Positions 49,616 through 59,031 of a DNA stretch of 64,000 bases are shown here, piece by piece. Below the pieces are notes generated by a model, which searched no databases, was not told where the DNA came from, and saw only the letters and a list, made by a program, of their open reading frames with translations. Origin of the DNA: a virus. Each line of letters opens with the position of its first letter. The stretch's first letter is position 1. Made by a program: the position numbers and the translations under genes. Location: IMG/VR virus record IMGVR_UViG_3300046820_000298, positions 17,152-81,151 of that record; one strand, written 5' to 3'.

Positions 49616-50786
49616 AGATACAGAACAACGTACAGCTTTAAGGGCATGGGCCAAAGCTGGGTATAGAGGTTCTGTAATTGCTGGGACAGGTTTCGGGAAG
49701 AGTAGAGTTGGTATTATGGCAGTCGGAGAACTACTCAGAAGGCATGAAGGTAAGGGACTGGTATTAGTCCCAACCAATCAGCTTCAAGATCAGTTCAAAG
49801 ATGAGTTTGCTAAGTGGGGTTATGACGATGTACTTGATAGGGTAGATATTCTATGCTATCAGTCAGCATGTAAATTATCTGGGGAGACTTATACAGTCAC
49901 TGTAGCAGATGAGGTGCATCTTGGGCTAAGTCCTATCTATCGTACAATCTTCACACAGAATACTCATAAGATGCTGTTGTGCATGACTGCTACTCTCCCA
50001 GAAGAACCTGATTATCGTACTCTTTTAGTCAATTTAGCTCCCCCAGTATATACGATAACTCTTGATGAGTGTGTAGCCAAAGGATTGGTTGCCCCTTATA
50101 AGATTAATTGTATAGCTGTGGAGTTAACTGACCAGGAGAGGAAGGATTACAAGACAGCCAATAACATGTTTGTACATTACAAGTACAAGCTTGGGCAATT
50201 TGATGCTTTTAATAGAGCTAATCAAATACTTGCTAGTCCTGCTACTGCTAGTGCTGAGGATAAGAAGAATGCAGCCATGTTCTACAAGGCTATCAGAGAC
50301 CGTAAGGATATAGTCCAGAAGGCTCATAACAAAATTCTTTATACTGCTCAGATTGCTAAGGCTATGCCTGAGAAAAAGATTCTAACCTTTGGTGGAAGTA
50401 ATGAGTTTACTGATGCAATGCACGAGGAGATTACAAATGAAGGTATCCCTGCTGCTCGGTATCACTCAAAACTAAAGACAAAGGAGAAAAGTTCAGCTCT
50501 CAAGGACTTTAAAGATAGTACTGTTAAGGTACTATGCTCTACAAAGGCCTTGAATCAAGGGTTTGACGTGCATGATGCTAACCTGGGAATTATCTGTGGC
50601 CTTGATTCTAAGGCACTGCAGATGATCCAGAGAGTTGGTCGTCTACTTAGATTATCCGATAAGGATAAGGTTGGGGAGGTGGTAATTCTCTATGTGAAGG
50701 ACAGTCAAGAGGAAAAGTGGCTAGAAAATGCCATTAAAAATTTATCTAACATCACTTGGATAGATGGAATTTCTTCTTATATTTGA
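49593..50786 (+). CDS. SF2 DEAD/DEAH-type helicase (UvsW-like), 397 aa
   Basis: Motif I AGTGFGKSR (30-38), motif II ADEVHLG (105-111, DEVH), motif III TATLP (132-136), motif V-like TKALNQGFDV and motif VI QMIQRVGRLLR (about 340-350). The order and spacing are those of superfamily 2 helicases; the short length and DEVH box resemble UvsW/RecG-like phage enzymes that remodel replication forks or R-loops. It starts 23 nt inside the DnaA-like gene. Confidence 0.9.
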   Translation: MTNLLQVKDTEQRTALRAWAKAGYRGSVIAGTGFGKSRVGIMAVGELLRRHEGKGLVLVPTNQLQDQFKDEFAKWGYDDVLDRVDILCYQSACKLSGETYTVTVADEVHLGLSPIYRTIFTQNTHKMLLCMTATLPEEPDYRTLLVNLAPPVYTITLDECVAKGLVAPYKINCIAVELTDQERKDYKTANNMFVHYKYKLGQFDAFNRANQILASPATASAEDKKNAAMFYKAIRDRKDIVQKAHNKILYTAQIAKAMPEKKILTFGGSNEFTDAMHEEITNEGIPAARYHSKLKTKEKSSALKDFKDSTVKVLCSTKALNQGFDVHDANLGIICGLDSKALQMIQRVGRLLRLSDKDKVGEVVILYVKDSQEEKWLENAIKNLSNITWIDGISSYI

Positions 50787-50822
50787 AAACGATTCAGTAT
50801 AGACAGTATAACAGAAATCTTT

Positions 50823-51371
50823 ATGATCATTGAAATTGATACTGAAAGGCTTGCTAATCTTGGGTTATCTCCGGATGAGTATGTTTATCTAACAATGCTG
50901 AGTCGTAATGAAATTGATTCCAGTTTAAAGTTAATTGTTGATTTAGAGTTATTGCAAACCAATGGGTGGATAAAGATCGGGGAGGATGACGATGTTACAT
51001 TGAGAGATAAGTTTGATAGTTCAACTATCTCAGATTTCGATCAAATGTGGCATGGTCTCCTCTCCCGATTCCCACTAAAGGTTATCAATAATGGGACAGT
51101 GAGGATGTTAAGAGCAAAAGACCCAGACTCTAAAGCCAATAGTAAATCCAAAGCTAAGTACAAGAAGATCGTAGGGACAGATAAGGAGAAGCACGATAGA
51201 ATTATCAAGTGCTTAGAGAGAGAATTAGATCTTCGTAGAAAGGGGAATGGGTTAGGCTATATGCAAATGCTTGAGACTTGGATAAACAATCACAGCTGGG
51301 AAAAGTACACAGACACGAATGACACAACAGAGCCTGAATCAAACACAGGACGAATCACAAGATCACTCTAG
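50823..51371 (+). CDS. Possible replication initiator or helicase loader, 182 aa
   Basis: N-terminal half has a helical part that could be a winged helix (LSPDEYVYLTMLSRNEIDSS, LIVDLELLQTNGWIKI); the C-terminal half (KYKKIVGTDKEKHDRIIKCL then YMQMLETWINNHSWEKY) is helical and aromatic, similar to DnaD/replisome organiser tails as I know them. It lies directly upstream of, and overlaps by 53 nt, the DnaB-like helicase gene, where loaders usually stand. It ends in TAG, showing that TAG is a real stop here. Confidence 0.5.
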   Translation: MIIEIDTERLANLGLSPDEYVYLTMLSRNEIDSSLKLIVDLELLQTNGWIKIGEDDDVTLRDKFDSSTISDFDQMWHGLLSRFPLKVINNGTVRMLRAKDPDSKANSKSKAKYKKIVGTDKEKHDRIIKCLERELDLRRKGNGLGYMQMLETWINNHSWEKYTDTNDTTEPESNTGRITRSL

Positions 51372-52293
51372 CAATCTAGACGAGACTTTAAAAGAGTTTC
51401 GTCACATCTCAAAATCAGTAGACAAATCAATCGAAGAAATCAAGTTAGCTAAACTTGGTAATAGGATTGTTTTCCCTACTGGATGGGATAGATTGAACAA
51501 GAATCTTCTCGGTGGTTTACAGCCTGGGAAAATGTATGTAATTGCTGGGAGACCAGGTGTGGGGAAGTCAGCTTTCTCAAACCAATTGGTCTTCGATCTT
51601 CTAGACAGAAACAAGGATAAGAAAATGATTCTCCTTTATTGGAGTTTCGAGATGCCAGACTATCAACAGATTATGAGGGCAGCAGCTAACGATGTTAAGC
51701 TGCAGTTCTCAGATCTTTATAGCATCGATTCCCCACTTTCTGACCAGAAGGTCACTGACTATGAGAAGGCAGTAGATAAGTATCGTAAGTACCCGATATT
51801 CTTCTGCTCTATTCCTCAGAATATGGTTAAGATTAAAGAGGTGAATAACAGGGTGAACATCAAGTTCCCAAACCATACAATAATTAACCTCTTCGACCAC
51901 TCTAGACTTATTCTAGGTTCTGAGGATACAGAGTTACAGAAGCTTAATCAGATATCTAAAACTTGTATGTGGCTGCAGGCTAGACTTGGGGTAATCAATA
52001 TCCTATTGTCTCAGCTAAACAGGAACATAGAGCAAGAGTATCGTGCCAAACAACAGTATCAACCACAGCTAACTGACTTATTCGGGGGTGACTCAATAGG
52101 CCAGGATGCTCACGTTGTTATGATGCTGCAACGTCCTTATGATTTATACGGGATAACAGATGCTTACTGTGGGGAGAACCCAGTAGGCTTACTAGCCTGT
52201 CACGTAGAAAAGAATAGGGATGGTCAGCTAGGTATGATTCCTTACGAATCAGATCTGTCTACCTTCTCGATTAAAGAGAGACCTAAAAAGTAA
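51319..52293 (+). CDS. DnaB-like replicative helicase, 324 aa
   Basis: RecA-fold helicase: H1 Walker A GRPGVGKS (77-84), the 'SFEM' motif after it (YWSFEMP, H1a-type), Walker B-type INLFDHSR and H3/H4 QLNRNIE with LFGGDSIGQDAHVVMML further on, all as in DnaB. The N-terminal primase-binding domain of DnaB is absent; the first 50 residues are polar. It unwinds DNA ahead of the polymerase. The start overlaps the upstream gene. Confidence 0.9.
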   Translation: MTQQSLNQTQDESQDHSSNLDETLKEFRHISKSVDKSIEEIKLAKLGNRIVFPTGWDRLNKNLLGGLQPGKMYVIAGRPGVGKSAFSNQLVFDLLDRNKDKKMILLYWSFEMPDYQQIMRAAANDVKLQFSDLYSIDSPLSDQKVTDYEKAVDKYRKYPIFFCSIPQNMVKIKEVNNRVNIKFPNHTIINLFDHSRLILGSEDTELQKLNQISKTCMWLQARLGVINILLSQLNRNIEQEYRAKQQYQPQLTDLFGGDSIGQDAHVVMMLQRPYDLYGITDAYCGENPVGLLACHVEKNRDGQLGMIPYESDLSTFSIKERPKK

Positions 52294-52314
52294 ATTAATT
52301 TAAAATTTAACTGT

Positions 52315-52560
52315 ATGAGAGAAGAACTTCATGCAACAGAGCCAGTTTCACCACCACAGTGGAAGCCATCTAGAACAATGGCTCTTAAGAACTATGATAT
52401 TGTTATCAAGTTTCTAGACCGAGGTGTACAAGTAAGTGTAGGATGTAGAACTATTGCTTTTGAAAGCATAGATGGATTCTTAAAAGAATTTACTGCATAC
52501 GTAACTAACCCTGCAGATGCTCAGGAAACTTGGTTAAAATCATTTGATAACAACGATTAA
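52315..52560 (+). CDS. Small hypothetical protein, 81 aa
   Basis: A compact alpha/beta protein (LKNYDIVIKFLDRGVQVSVG; TIAFESIDGFLKEFTAYVTN) between helicase and Sak4-like genes, 2 nt before the latter, with an A/T-rich leader (AATTTAAAATTTAACTGT). No family recognised; probably a replication accessory factor by position. Confidence 0.5.
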   Translation: MREELHATEPVSPPQWKPSRTMALKNYDIVIKFLDRGVQVSVGCRTIAFESIDGFLKEFTAYVTNPADAQETWLKSFDNND

Positions 52561-52562
52561 CT

Positions 52563-53267
52563 ATGGAATTAGTATTGCCAACAGAGAAAGTACCAGTTGG
52601 AAGGAAGAGCCCTAGACATATGATTGTGTATGGGCCTCCAAAGATTGGTAAAACTACTGCAATTGCTAAGCTTGATGGGTGTTTAATCATAGACCTAGAA
52701 CAAGGATCTGATATGGTTGAAGCACTTAAGATCAAGGTTAACAGTCTTGCAGAGTTAGGACAAGTAGGTAAGGCCATTATGCAGGCCAAGAAACCCTACA
52801 AGTACATAGCTATTGACACACTCACTCAGCTCGAGGTATGGTGTGAGTCAGAAGCTAAGGAATTGTATAGACAAACCCCGATGGGGAAGAACTTTGACTC
52901 CGATAACAAAGGATTGTCAGTTCTATCTCTACCTCAGGGTGCAGGCTATCTGTATTTGAGAATGGCTATTAAGAAATGGATGGACAGATTGGAGATGTTA
53001 TCTGATCATATCATCTATATCGGCCACCTCAAGGATAAGATGCTTGAGAAGAAAGGTAAAGAAGTATCTGCTAAAGATCTTGACTTGACTGGTAAGATTA
53101 GAAACATTGCTTGCTCTAATTCGGATGCCATAGGCTACGTTTATAGAGATGGAGACAAGACAATGATCTCTTTCGATTCTAGTGAGGATATCAATGCAGG
53201 TTCTCGTTGTGATCATTTGAAAGGTCAGGTTATGGAACTTGACTGGAGTAAGATTTATATTGACTAA
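52563..53267 (+). CDS. Sak4-like/AAA_24 recombination ATPase, 234 aa
   Basis: Walker A GPPKIGKT (24-31), IIDLEQGSDMVEAL (42-55) as in AAA_24/Sak4 ATPases, Walker B-like YIAIDTLTQLE, and HIIYIGHLKDKM further on. Sak4 proteins are RecA-core ATPases that help a phage SSB anneal or recombine DNA. A putative SSB gene lies two genes downstream, as is usual for such pairs. A nucleoside-dependent clamp loader is less likely because of length and lack of sensor motifs. Confidence 0.8.
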   Translation: MELVLPTEKVPVGRKSPRHMIVYGPPKIGKTTAIAKLDGCLIIDLEQGSDMVEALKIKVNSLAELGQVGKAIMQAKKPYKYIAIDTLTQLEVWCESEAKELYRQTPMGKNFDSDNKGLSVLSLPQGAGYLYLRMAIKKWMDRLEMLSDHIIYIGHLKDKMLEKKGKEVSAKDLDLTGKIRNIACSNSDAIGYVYRDGDKTMISFDSSEDINAGSRCDHLKGQVMELDWSKIYID

Positions 53268-53283
53268 TTAAACACAAATTAAA

Positions 53284-53622
53284 ATGCCCATTGAAGCTAC
53301 AGTTGCACAAGAAGTTGCAACACAACCAACCACAGTAATTACTGTGTCATCAGTTCTTGGTGATTTGAATAACGGCCTTGACAGAGCTGCTATTGCCAAG
53401 AAATACAACCTTTCAGCTGCAGAAGTTGCAGAGGTATTTAAGCACCCTAAGCTTAAGGGACTACGTGCTCGTCGTAAGATTACACGTATTTCTATTGTAG
53501 ATGATACTGTAGAAGCCCAAGTACCAATGCCAACTATTCAGCCTCAAGAGTTGAAAGAAGTTAAAGACCCTAACCAACTTGATCTTATCGACTTGATTGC
53601 CGATACAGAAGCAGAGGTTTGA
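53284..53622 (+). CDS. HTH-type small protein, 112 aa
   Basis: Contains LDRAAIAKKYNLSAAEVAEV then FKHPKLKGLRARRKI, a helix-turn-helix (A.KKYNLS..EV) with a basic follow-up, after an unstructured T/V/Q-rich N-terminus. The C-terminus is acidic. It is placed between the Sak4-like ATPase and the putative SSB. A DNA-binding role, perhaps regulatory, is likely; partner genes suggest recombination. Confidence 0.6.
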   Translation: MPIEATVAQEVATQPTTVITVSSVLGDLNNGLDRAAIAKKYNLSAAEVAEVFKHPKLKGLRARRKITRISIVDDTVEAQVPMPTIQPQELKEVKDPNQLDLIDLIADTEAEV

Positions 53623-53672
53623 AGGGGGAGAGATATAGTTTATAAAATGTATTACCGTTAAAAATTATTAAA

Positions 53673-54437
53673 ATGGCTATTCAGTCTAACAATTCAGAAG
53701 AAGTAGTAGCAGGTGGTGGAATAACCCTATATACGGGTATTGCCCCTGTGTCAATAGTTGCAGTTAATCCTACATTGGATGAGCTCTCAGAACTCGGAGT
53801 TAACCTTCGTAATGAACCTGAGTATAAAGTAACTCTTAATGAAGAGGATTACAACAAGATTGTATTTTGGCTTAAGTCTGATGTAGAAGGTCTATCTTTT
53901 ACAACAAGATTTGAGATCCTTATGCAAGATAAAATCCGTACATCTAAGGACGGAGGTAAGTTTATGTGGGCTAATAACATTGGTCAGACTACCTGGAGTG
54001 CAGAAGTTCCGGGCTATGATTGGTGGAAAAATGCCGATAAAACTAGAAAAGCTTATGTTGGAGAAGATACTTTGATTAACTTTACCAAAGCTTGGGCTAA
54101 CGTAGCTAATGGTGGAGAAGTATCATTTGATACTATCGACCAGATTGCTAAGGGTCAAGTGTCAGAACTTCAGGAGTATGTTAAGATCCTTAAGGATAAC
54201 AAGCTTCGTGTTCTTGTAGGTGTTAAAGATGGCAAATATCAAGCTGTTTATAACCGTCACTTTGGTAGACTCAAGCCGATGAGAGATGATCTGTTTATCA
54301 AGGCTTTGAACGAGGACTATGGTTCATTCAATGCTGAGTACAACAAGGATCTCAAGTTGCAGGTTTACTCCCCAACTATGGTTGTGGCAGATCCTGTAGC
54401 TGCTCCAGCTGCTACGGCTGATGATTGGGATATCTAA
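53673..54437 (+). CDS. Putative single-stranded DNA-binding protein, 254 aa
   Basis: The C-terminus is flexible Ala/Pro-rich and ends in acidic DDWDI, the hallmark tail by which SSBs bind partner proteins. The core is mixed alpha/beta with many aromatic residues (FMWANNIGQTTWSAEVPGYD, YQAVYNRHFGRLKPM), as in phage SSBs that are not OB-like in sequence. The neighbours (Sak4-like ATPase, primase) support it. A terminator follows at 54479. The OB fold itself cannot be confirmed by eye. Confidence 0.65.
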   Translation: MAIQSNNSEEVVAGGGITLYTGIAPVSIVAVNPTLDELSELGVNLRNEPEYKVTLNEEDYNKIVFWLKSDVEGLSFTTRFEILMQDKIRTSKDGGKFMWANNIGQTTWSAEVPGYDWWKNADKTRKAYVGEDTLINFTKAWANVANGGEVSFDTIDQIAKGQVSELQEYVKILKDNKLRVLVGVKDGKYQAVYNRHFGRLKPMRDDLFIKALNEDYGSFNAEYNKDLKLQVYSPTMVVADPVAAPAATADDWDI

Positions 54438-54478
54438 AATCTGTGTTTAATTGTGTGAATGTTGTTATTGATTAAGTG

Positions 54479-54513
54479 AAAGTGGGGGCAATTAAGCCCC
54501 CATTTTCTATTTT
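54479..54513 (+). terminator. Rho-independent terminator after the SSB-like gene
   Basis: TGGGGGC (54483-54489) pairs with GCCCCCA (54496-54502) around AATTAA and extends by A-T and G-U pairs to AAAG/TTTT; TTCTATTTTT follows. The primase gene starts 10 nt later, so its expression relies on read-through or on a promoter within. Confidence 0.85.
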
Positions 54514-54522
54514 TGTAACCAT

Positions 54523-55515
54523 ATGATTGAGATTCGTAAAAGTGATGCTTACTTAGATAAGGATTCTGTGCTGTGTAGAGTATCAGAGTACGACATTTTC
54601 AAGTTCTATTGTCACACATTCTCTAAATTAGGTGACAAGTTTTGTAGTGAGCTTCGTCAAGACAGATCCCCAACCTGCTCGATAATCCCGTACAATGGTA
54701 AACTGTTGTACAAGGACTTCGGTAGTGGGGAGAGTCATGATTGTTTTAGTTATGTTGCTCGTAAGTATGGGTTAACATTCATTGAGGTGCTTAAAGTAAT
54801 AGACACTGACTTTGGATTGGGGTTACATATCGGGACCACAACCAAGGCTGAGATGGCTATTACCTATGGTAATCAGATTGTTGAGGAGAGAAGACCAGTT
54901 GTTATCTCAAAGAGAACCAGAAGATGGACAGAAATGGACATTAAATTCTGGGAAAAGTTTGGGATAAGCATGGAGTTATTAGTTAAATTTGCTATTGAGC
55001 CGATTGATTACTTTTGGATTAATGAGGTTCGGTATACCTGCCACACTCTGGCTTATGCATATAATATCAACGGGAGATATAAGATCTACAGACCGTTGGA
55101 AACAGAGGGTAAGTGGTTCAGTAATACTACTAAAAATGATATCCAAGGCTATGGCCAATTGAAAGACAGTGGAGACATTGTCTTTCTTGCTTCATCACTG
55201 AAAGATGTTATGACCTTAAATGCTTTAGGCTTTGAGGGAGTAGCAATGCAAAGTGAGATGCAGATGCCACCAGAGAAGTTAATCAATCATCTCAAAGAAA
55301 GATTTGGTTTAGTTGTCGTGCTTTACGATAATGACTTTCATTCTGATACAAATCCAGGCCAGACTATGGCTAACAAAATTTGCAATACGTATCAGTTAAT
55401 CAATGTCATAATCCCTGCACACTACAAATCAAAGGATGTATCAGATCTTGTAAGAGATCATGGTATAGACTGTGCAAAAAGAATTATAAACATACAACTC
55501 CCCGTAAATGCTTGA
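54523..55515 (+). CDS. DnaG-like primase, 330 aa
   Basis: The N-terminal part (FCSELRQDRSPTCSIIPYNG then LYKDFGSGESHDCF) corresponds to the zinc-binding region of DnaG-type primases, where 'cP.H.eksPSf.v......f.cf.Cg..G' is seen; the Cys set is modified. The TOPRIM core follows: DIVFLASSLKDVMTLNALGF (about 222-241) and VVVLYDNDFHSDTNPG (DxD-type, about 272-287). It makes RNA primers for the polymerase. Length is short and it lacks a helicase-binding domain. Confidence 0.8.
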   Translation: MIEIRKSDAYLDKDSVLCRVSEYDIFKFYCHTFSKLGDKFCSELRQDRSPTCSIIPYNGKLLYKDFGSGESHDCFSYVARKYGLTFIEVLKVIDTDFGLGLHIGTTTKAEMAITYGNQIVEERRPVVISKRTRRWTEMDIKFWEKFGISMELLVKFAIEPIDYFWINEVRYTCHTLAYAYNINGRYKIYRPLETEGKWFSNTTKNDIQGYGQLKDSGDIVFLASSLKDVMTLNALGFEGVAMQSEMQMPPEKLINHLKERFGLVVVLYDNDFHSDTNPGQTMANKICNTYQLINVIIPAHYKSKDVSDLVRDHGIDCAKRIINIQLPVNA

Positions 55516-55735
55516 CTCTAAATACTATACAGACTCTGATGTTAAACTCAAGATAGATGAGATACTAGAAAAGTGTGCAATGTTGTACAGTAATCTTGGA
55601 ACTTACACTACTTTTGATGTGAAAGATATCAGAATTGCAAAACAACTAGAAAGAAAATGGCTGGACGAAATACAAGAACTAGATCTAACACTGTACGAAA
55701 AGCTGGTCCCAAAAAAGGAAGCAGAGGAAAGATAA
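55508..55735 (+). CDS. Small hypothetical protein, 75 aa
   Basis: Helical and charged (DSDVKLKIDEILEKCAMLYS; KQLERKWLDEIQELDLTLYE). It overlaps the primase end by 8 nt and the nuclease start by 79 nt in another frame. No family recognised. The tight double overlap supports real translation coupling. Confidence 0.45.
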   Translation: MLDSKYYTDSDVKLKIDEILEKCAMLYSNLGTYTTFDVKDIRIAKQLERKWLDEIQELDLTLYEKLVPKKEAEER

Positions 55736-56151
55736 AGGCTACTCAAAAGGTAGTCGATGGCATACAGTTTAAGTCAATGCTGGAGGTGTTTACGTATCGT
55801 AAGCTATTGGAGTACGAGCTCAGATTTGAGTACGAACAAAAGAAGTTCGTCATTATGCAAGGTTTTGAGTATCCTGAGTGTTCTTGGGAGAGTAAACCTA
55901 GTGGGGATTATGAGGATAAGGGCCACGGAAAGGTTCGAGATATCACATATACCCCAGACTTTATAGGGTACGATGACAAAGGGAAGATGAAATGGGTTAT
56001 TGAGTGTAAAGGTTTTGCTAACGATCGTTTCCCTAATACATGGAAACTATTTAAGCAGACACTTATACGAGAAGGAAATCCAGTTCCCTTGTATCTCCCT
56101 AAAAATCAAAAGCAAGTTTTGGAGTCAATCGAAAAGATATTGCTTTTATAA
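55657..56151 (+). CDS. PD-(D/E)XK nuclease (DUF1064-like), 164 aa
   Basis: The basic N-terminus (AGRNTRTRSNTVRKAGPKKG) precedes FKSMLEVFTYRKLLEY, then YTPDFI and WVIECKG, the D...ExK signature of PD-(D/E)XK nucleases, matching DUF1064 proteins of phages as I know them. A Holliday-junction resolvase or similar structure-specific nuclease is the usual inferred role. It ends the replication operon ahead of a strong terminator. Confidence 0.8.
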   Translation: MAGRNTRTRSNTVRKAGPKKGSRGKIKATQKVVDGIQFKSMLEVFTYRKLLEYELRFEYEQKKFVIMQGFEYPECSWESKPSGDYEDKGHGKVRDITYTPDFIGYDDKGKMKWVIECKGFANDRFPNTWKLFKQTLIREGNPVPLYLPKNQKQVLESIEKILLL

Positions 56152-56177
56152 TCAACAATTTAACTTATTTAACTACT

Positions 56178-56206
56178 AAAGGTCTAGATTTTTCTAGGCC
56201 TTTTTT
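56178..56206 (+). terminator. Rho-independent terminator before the rII-like genes
   Basis: AAAGGTCTAGA (56178-56188) pairs with TCTAGGCCTTT (56193-56203), 11 pairs with one G-U, TTTT loop, and TTT after. The ATG of the rIIA-like gene is 14 nt further, so that gene may be leaderless from an internal promoter or rely on read-through. Confidence 0.85.
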
Positions 56207-56219
56207 ATTATCCAATCTA

Positions 56220-59003
56220 ATGAGTATAAAAACTATAGAAGAAAATTACATTGGGATGGATAAGGGGGTAGCTAAGAAGATTAACAAAGGAGCTGAAAAG
56301 CTAGTCTTTGATATCTTACAGTCTACTCAATATTCCACCCCAATCCCTTCAACCGTCAGAGAGCTGGTAACGAATGCCTGCGATGCTCAACGAGAGAAGG
56401 AGATGGCTATTGAAATTCTTACTGGGGCTAAGCAAGTATCAGATTACTACATAACCAGAGATGGGGAGCAGTACTCTGATTCTAACTTTGATCCTAGCTA
56501 CTATTCTATTTCTCACTTAGACGTACAACGTAACAATGTGTATATAACCTATGAGCACAATGCAGGCATTGGCTATTGTGATAGGTTGATTATCAGAGAC
56601 CACGGTGTAGGTATAGGGAGTAGAAGATTAGAAGGTATTCTTGAACTAGGCTATTCTACTAAACGTAACACAAGTCAGAACTTCGGTGCTTTTGGCTTGG
56701 GTGCTAAGGTAGCATTGTCAACTGGTGTAGACTTCTACACTATCGAGACGGTGTACAATGGCAAGAGGTTCAAGGCTAATTGTTTTAACTATAAGACTGA
56801 CTTTATTATCCCGAAGTTCAATCTTACAACAGGTCAGATTAACCCATCTATTACTTTGTCTGATGGATCTGTAGTATATTATGAGGACACGAATAAACTT
56901 AACTACACCGAGGTAAGCTTTGGTGTTAAGTCTCATAATTCATCTAGATTCATAGATGCTATAGAAGAACAGCTTAACTATCTGGACAATGTAGTATTCT
57001 ATGAGAAGTATGGAGAGATAGAAACTGAGAGAAAGATTAAGAGTGAGGTTATCTACAACTCTAAGAACCTGATTGTATCTACTAACAATTATCTCAGAAA
57101 GCCCCACATCGTAATAGTAAAAGAGGAGGGAGCTTCTACTGGTATAAATTACGGGTATGTAGACTTCAGAGAACTGGAGATGCAGGATCTGTATGGTGCT
57201 GTAGGTCTTAAGTGTCCGGTTAAGCAGTCTTACATAGACGATGAAGGTCAAGAGGTAATCATTCAGGAAGGTGTCGAAGTAACTCCGTCACGAGAGAAAG
57301 TTATCTGGAGTGATGCAACGAAAGCTTTTATTCAGAAGCTTATCGATGCAGCAGCTGACGAGGTAACAGAACTTGTGGAGAAGGAGCTATTAGAGTCAGA
57401 CTTCTTGAAATGGTTAGATACTTGCAGGCAGGTTATAGGGGGGAAATCAAATAACAAAAACTCAGATGACCCAAGTAATAAAACTCTTGCAATCTTATCA
57501 AAGATTATTGATACTAAATCCATCAAACCTAAGTATCATCCTAATCCGTCTATTAAATTTACTAATATTCCTTCGACTCTTAATGGCTTTTCAGTAAAAC
57601 TTCATGAGCAGAAGATTAACAGGACAGTAAAGTCTGACAGTAAACTGCAAAGTGAATTCGAGTATGTATCTGAGAAGATAGATAGCTGGGATAAGATGGG
57701 GGATAAGAAGGTATTCTATCGTACTGGTAATGCTAATAAGTATAAAGACTTTTATTTATATAAGCAATACGGAGCTTTCATTACTATTAAGAAGACCAAT
57801 CTTACTTATCTAGAGAATGATATTGCTACTGCTAAAGGTTTGGATACTGATTTTAAATACCACGAAGCAGAATATCAGAAGAAGCTAGGTAATCAGAATT
57901 TGATAGAGCCTTTGATCAAAGCATCAGAGAACTATTTAAGTTATGATGAGATCGAACTTCCTGATAACATTAAGGAGTTGTTTGAAGGAGCTGAGACTAC
58001 GGATTCAGTACAGGCAAGTGGGCATTCTCTAACCCCAGAAGAGAAACGTAGACTTAATGCTCAGATTGTAGGTTATACTCTTCGTCCAGATCATAGCAGG
58101 AAAGCTAGCAGTTTTGATTATGTATGGGATAAAGTAGAACCTACTCTTAATACTATTATTAATAGCAAGATTCCTACTTATTACGGTACTGATGAAGATG
58201 CAGAAAAGCTTAAGTTAGCAGCTGTTATTCTTAAGAACTTCAACTTTAGATTTAGTCAAGCTTTTACTAATACCTACAGTTATATTCCTTATGGGGAGAA
58301 AAGGGATACTATGTATTACTTTGACTATCTGCCATCTAGATTTGTTGGAAACTTTGACAGTTTTAGTATAAAGACAGATGTAGATTTTACTAATCAAACT
58401 CAGTTGTTAAAGCTTAGTGAGGCTAATACAAAGCATGTTAGAGATCTAGATAATTACAAACACATCGATGAGTTTTTTAGAACAGTAGATGATGAAGGTA
58501 ATTATACATGTCACCCAGCTGCTAAGATGTTAGCTAACTATCTATGGGCTATGCAATTCCCAGTTTGGAGTAACTTCAGTAACTATTACAGATGTTTTCA
58601 ATTAGATTTTATAGATACTAGGTATGAAGAAGTTTATGACTACCTTGTAGATATACACAATAAGTTTGAATACGGTTTGTATGGAAGGACAGAAGCTCAA
58701 GATCTAAAAGCTGATCTTACTAAGTTGTTTGAGTTTGAGATTTTATGTGCAGCTGATATATCTGATGATATGAAAGCTGAGTTATCTGCTAAGTATTTTG
58801 TATTATCTGACATACCAGGAGCTAAGGTCTTAGACCATAAGTTCATGGAACTTGTAAAGTTTGCTGATGAGTTTACTAAGGACAGTAGAGACTTGTTACC
58901 TTTAGTTTATCTATCTGATAATAATAAGAACCTACAGCAGCAGTTACTAACCTATCTAAAAGCCACACAGGCATTGGAAATTCCAATCCCTGAGTTAAAT
59001 TAA
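56220..59003 (+). CDS. rIIA: rIIA-like GHKL ATPase protein, 927 aa
   Basis: N-terminal GHKL ATPase fold: N-box RELVTNACDAQ (47-57), G1 IIRDHGVGIGS (124-134, DxGxG), G2 FGAFGLGAK (155-163). The remaining about 750 residues have no motif I know. The layout and the rIIB-like gene directly downstream agree with the rIIA/rIIB pair of T4 and many other large phages, which act at the membrane in exclusion of or resistance to other phages and in lysis timing. MutL/Hsp90-type proteins share the ATPase, but the length and neighbour support rIIA. Confidence 0.75.
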   Translation: MSIKTIEENYIGMDKGVAKKINKGAEKLVFDILQSTQYSTPIPSTVRELVTNACDAQREKEMAIEILTGAKQVSDYYITRDGEQYSDSNFDPSYYSISHLDVQRNNVYITYEHNAGIGYCDRLIIRDHGVGIGSRRLEGILELGYSTKRNTSQNFGAFGLGAKVALSTGVDFYTIETVYNGKRFKANCFNYKTDFIIPKFNLTTGQINPSITLSDGSVVYYEDTNKLNYTEVSFGVKSHNSSRFIDAIEEQLNYLDNVVFYEKYGEIETERKIKSEVIYNSKNLIVSTNNYLRKPHIVIVKEEGASTGINYGYVDFRELEMQDLYGAVGLKCPVKQSYIDDEGQEVIIQEGVEVTPSREKVIWSDATKAFIQKLIDAAADEVTELVEKELLESDFLKWLDTCRQVIGGKSNNKNSDDPSNKTLAILSKIIDTKSIKPKYHPNPSIKFTNIPSTLNGFSVKLHEQKINRTVKSDSKLQSEFEYVSEKIDSWDKMGDKKVFYRTGNANKYKDFYLYKQYGAFITIKKTNLTYLENDIATAKGLDTDFKYHEAEYQKKLGNQNLIEPLIKASENYLSYDEIELPDNIKELFEGAETTDSVQASGHSLTPEEKRRLNAQIVGYTLRPDHSRKASSFDYVWDKVEPTLNTIINSKIPTYYGTDEDAEKLKLAAVILKNFNFRFSQAFTNTYSYIPYGEKRDTMYYFDYLPSRFVGNFDSFSIKTDVDFTNQTQLLKLSEANTKHVRDLDNYKHIDEFFRTVDDEGNYTCHPAAKMLANYLWAMQFPVWSNFSNYYRCFQLDFIDTRYEEVYDYLVDIHNKFEYGLYGRTEAQDLKADLTKLFEFEILCAADISDDMKAELSAKYFVLSDIPGAKVLDHKFMELVKFADEFTKDSRDLLPLVYLSDNNKNLQQQLLTYLKATQALEIPIPELN

Positions 59004-59031
59004 TTCGTATATTTATAGTAAATAATTAAAC

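Noticed and set aside
50823-51371. Possible TAG recoding, known in some crAss-like phages
   Set aside because: TAG ends this gene at 51369-51371 in normal context, and the long frames need no TAG read-through; standard code fits.
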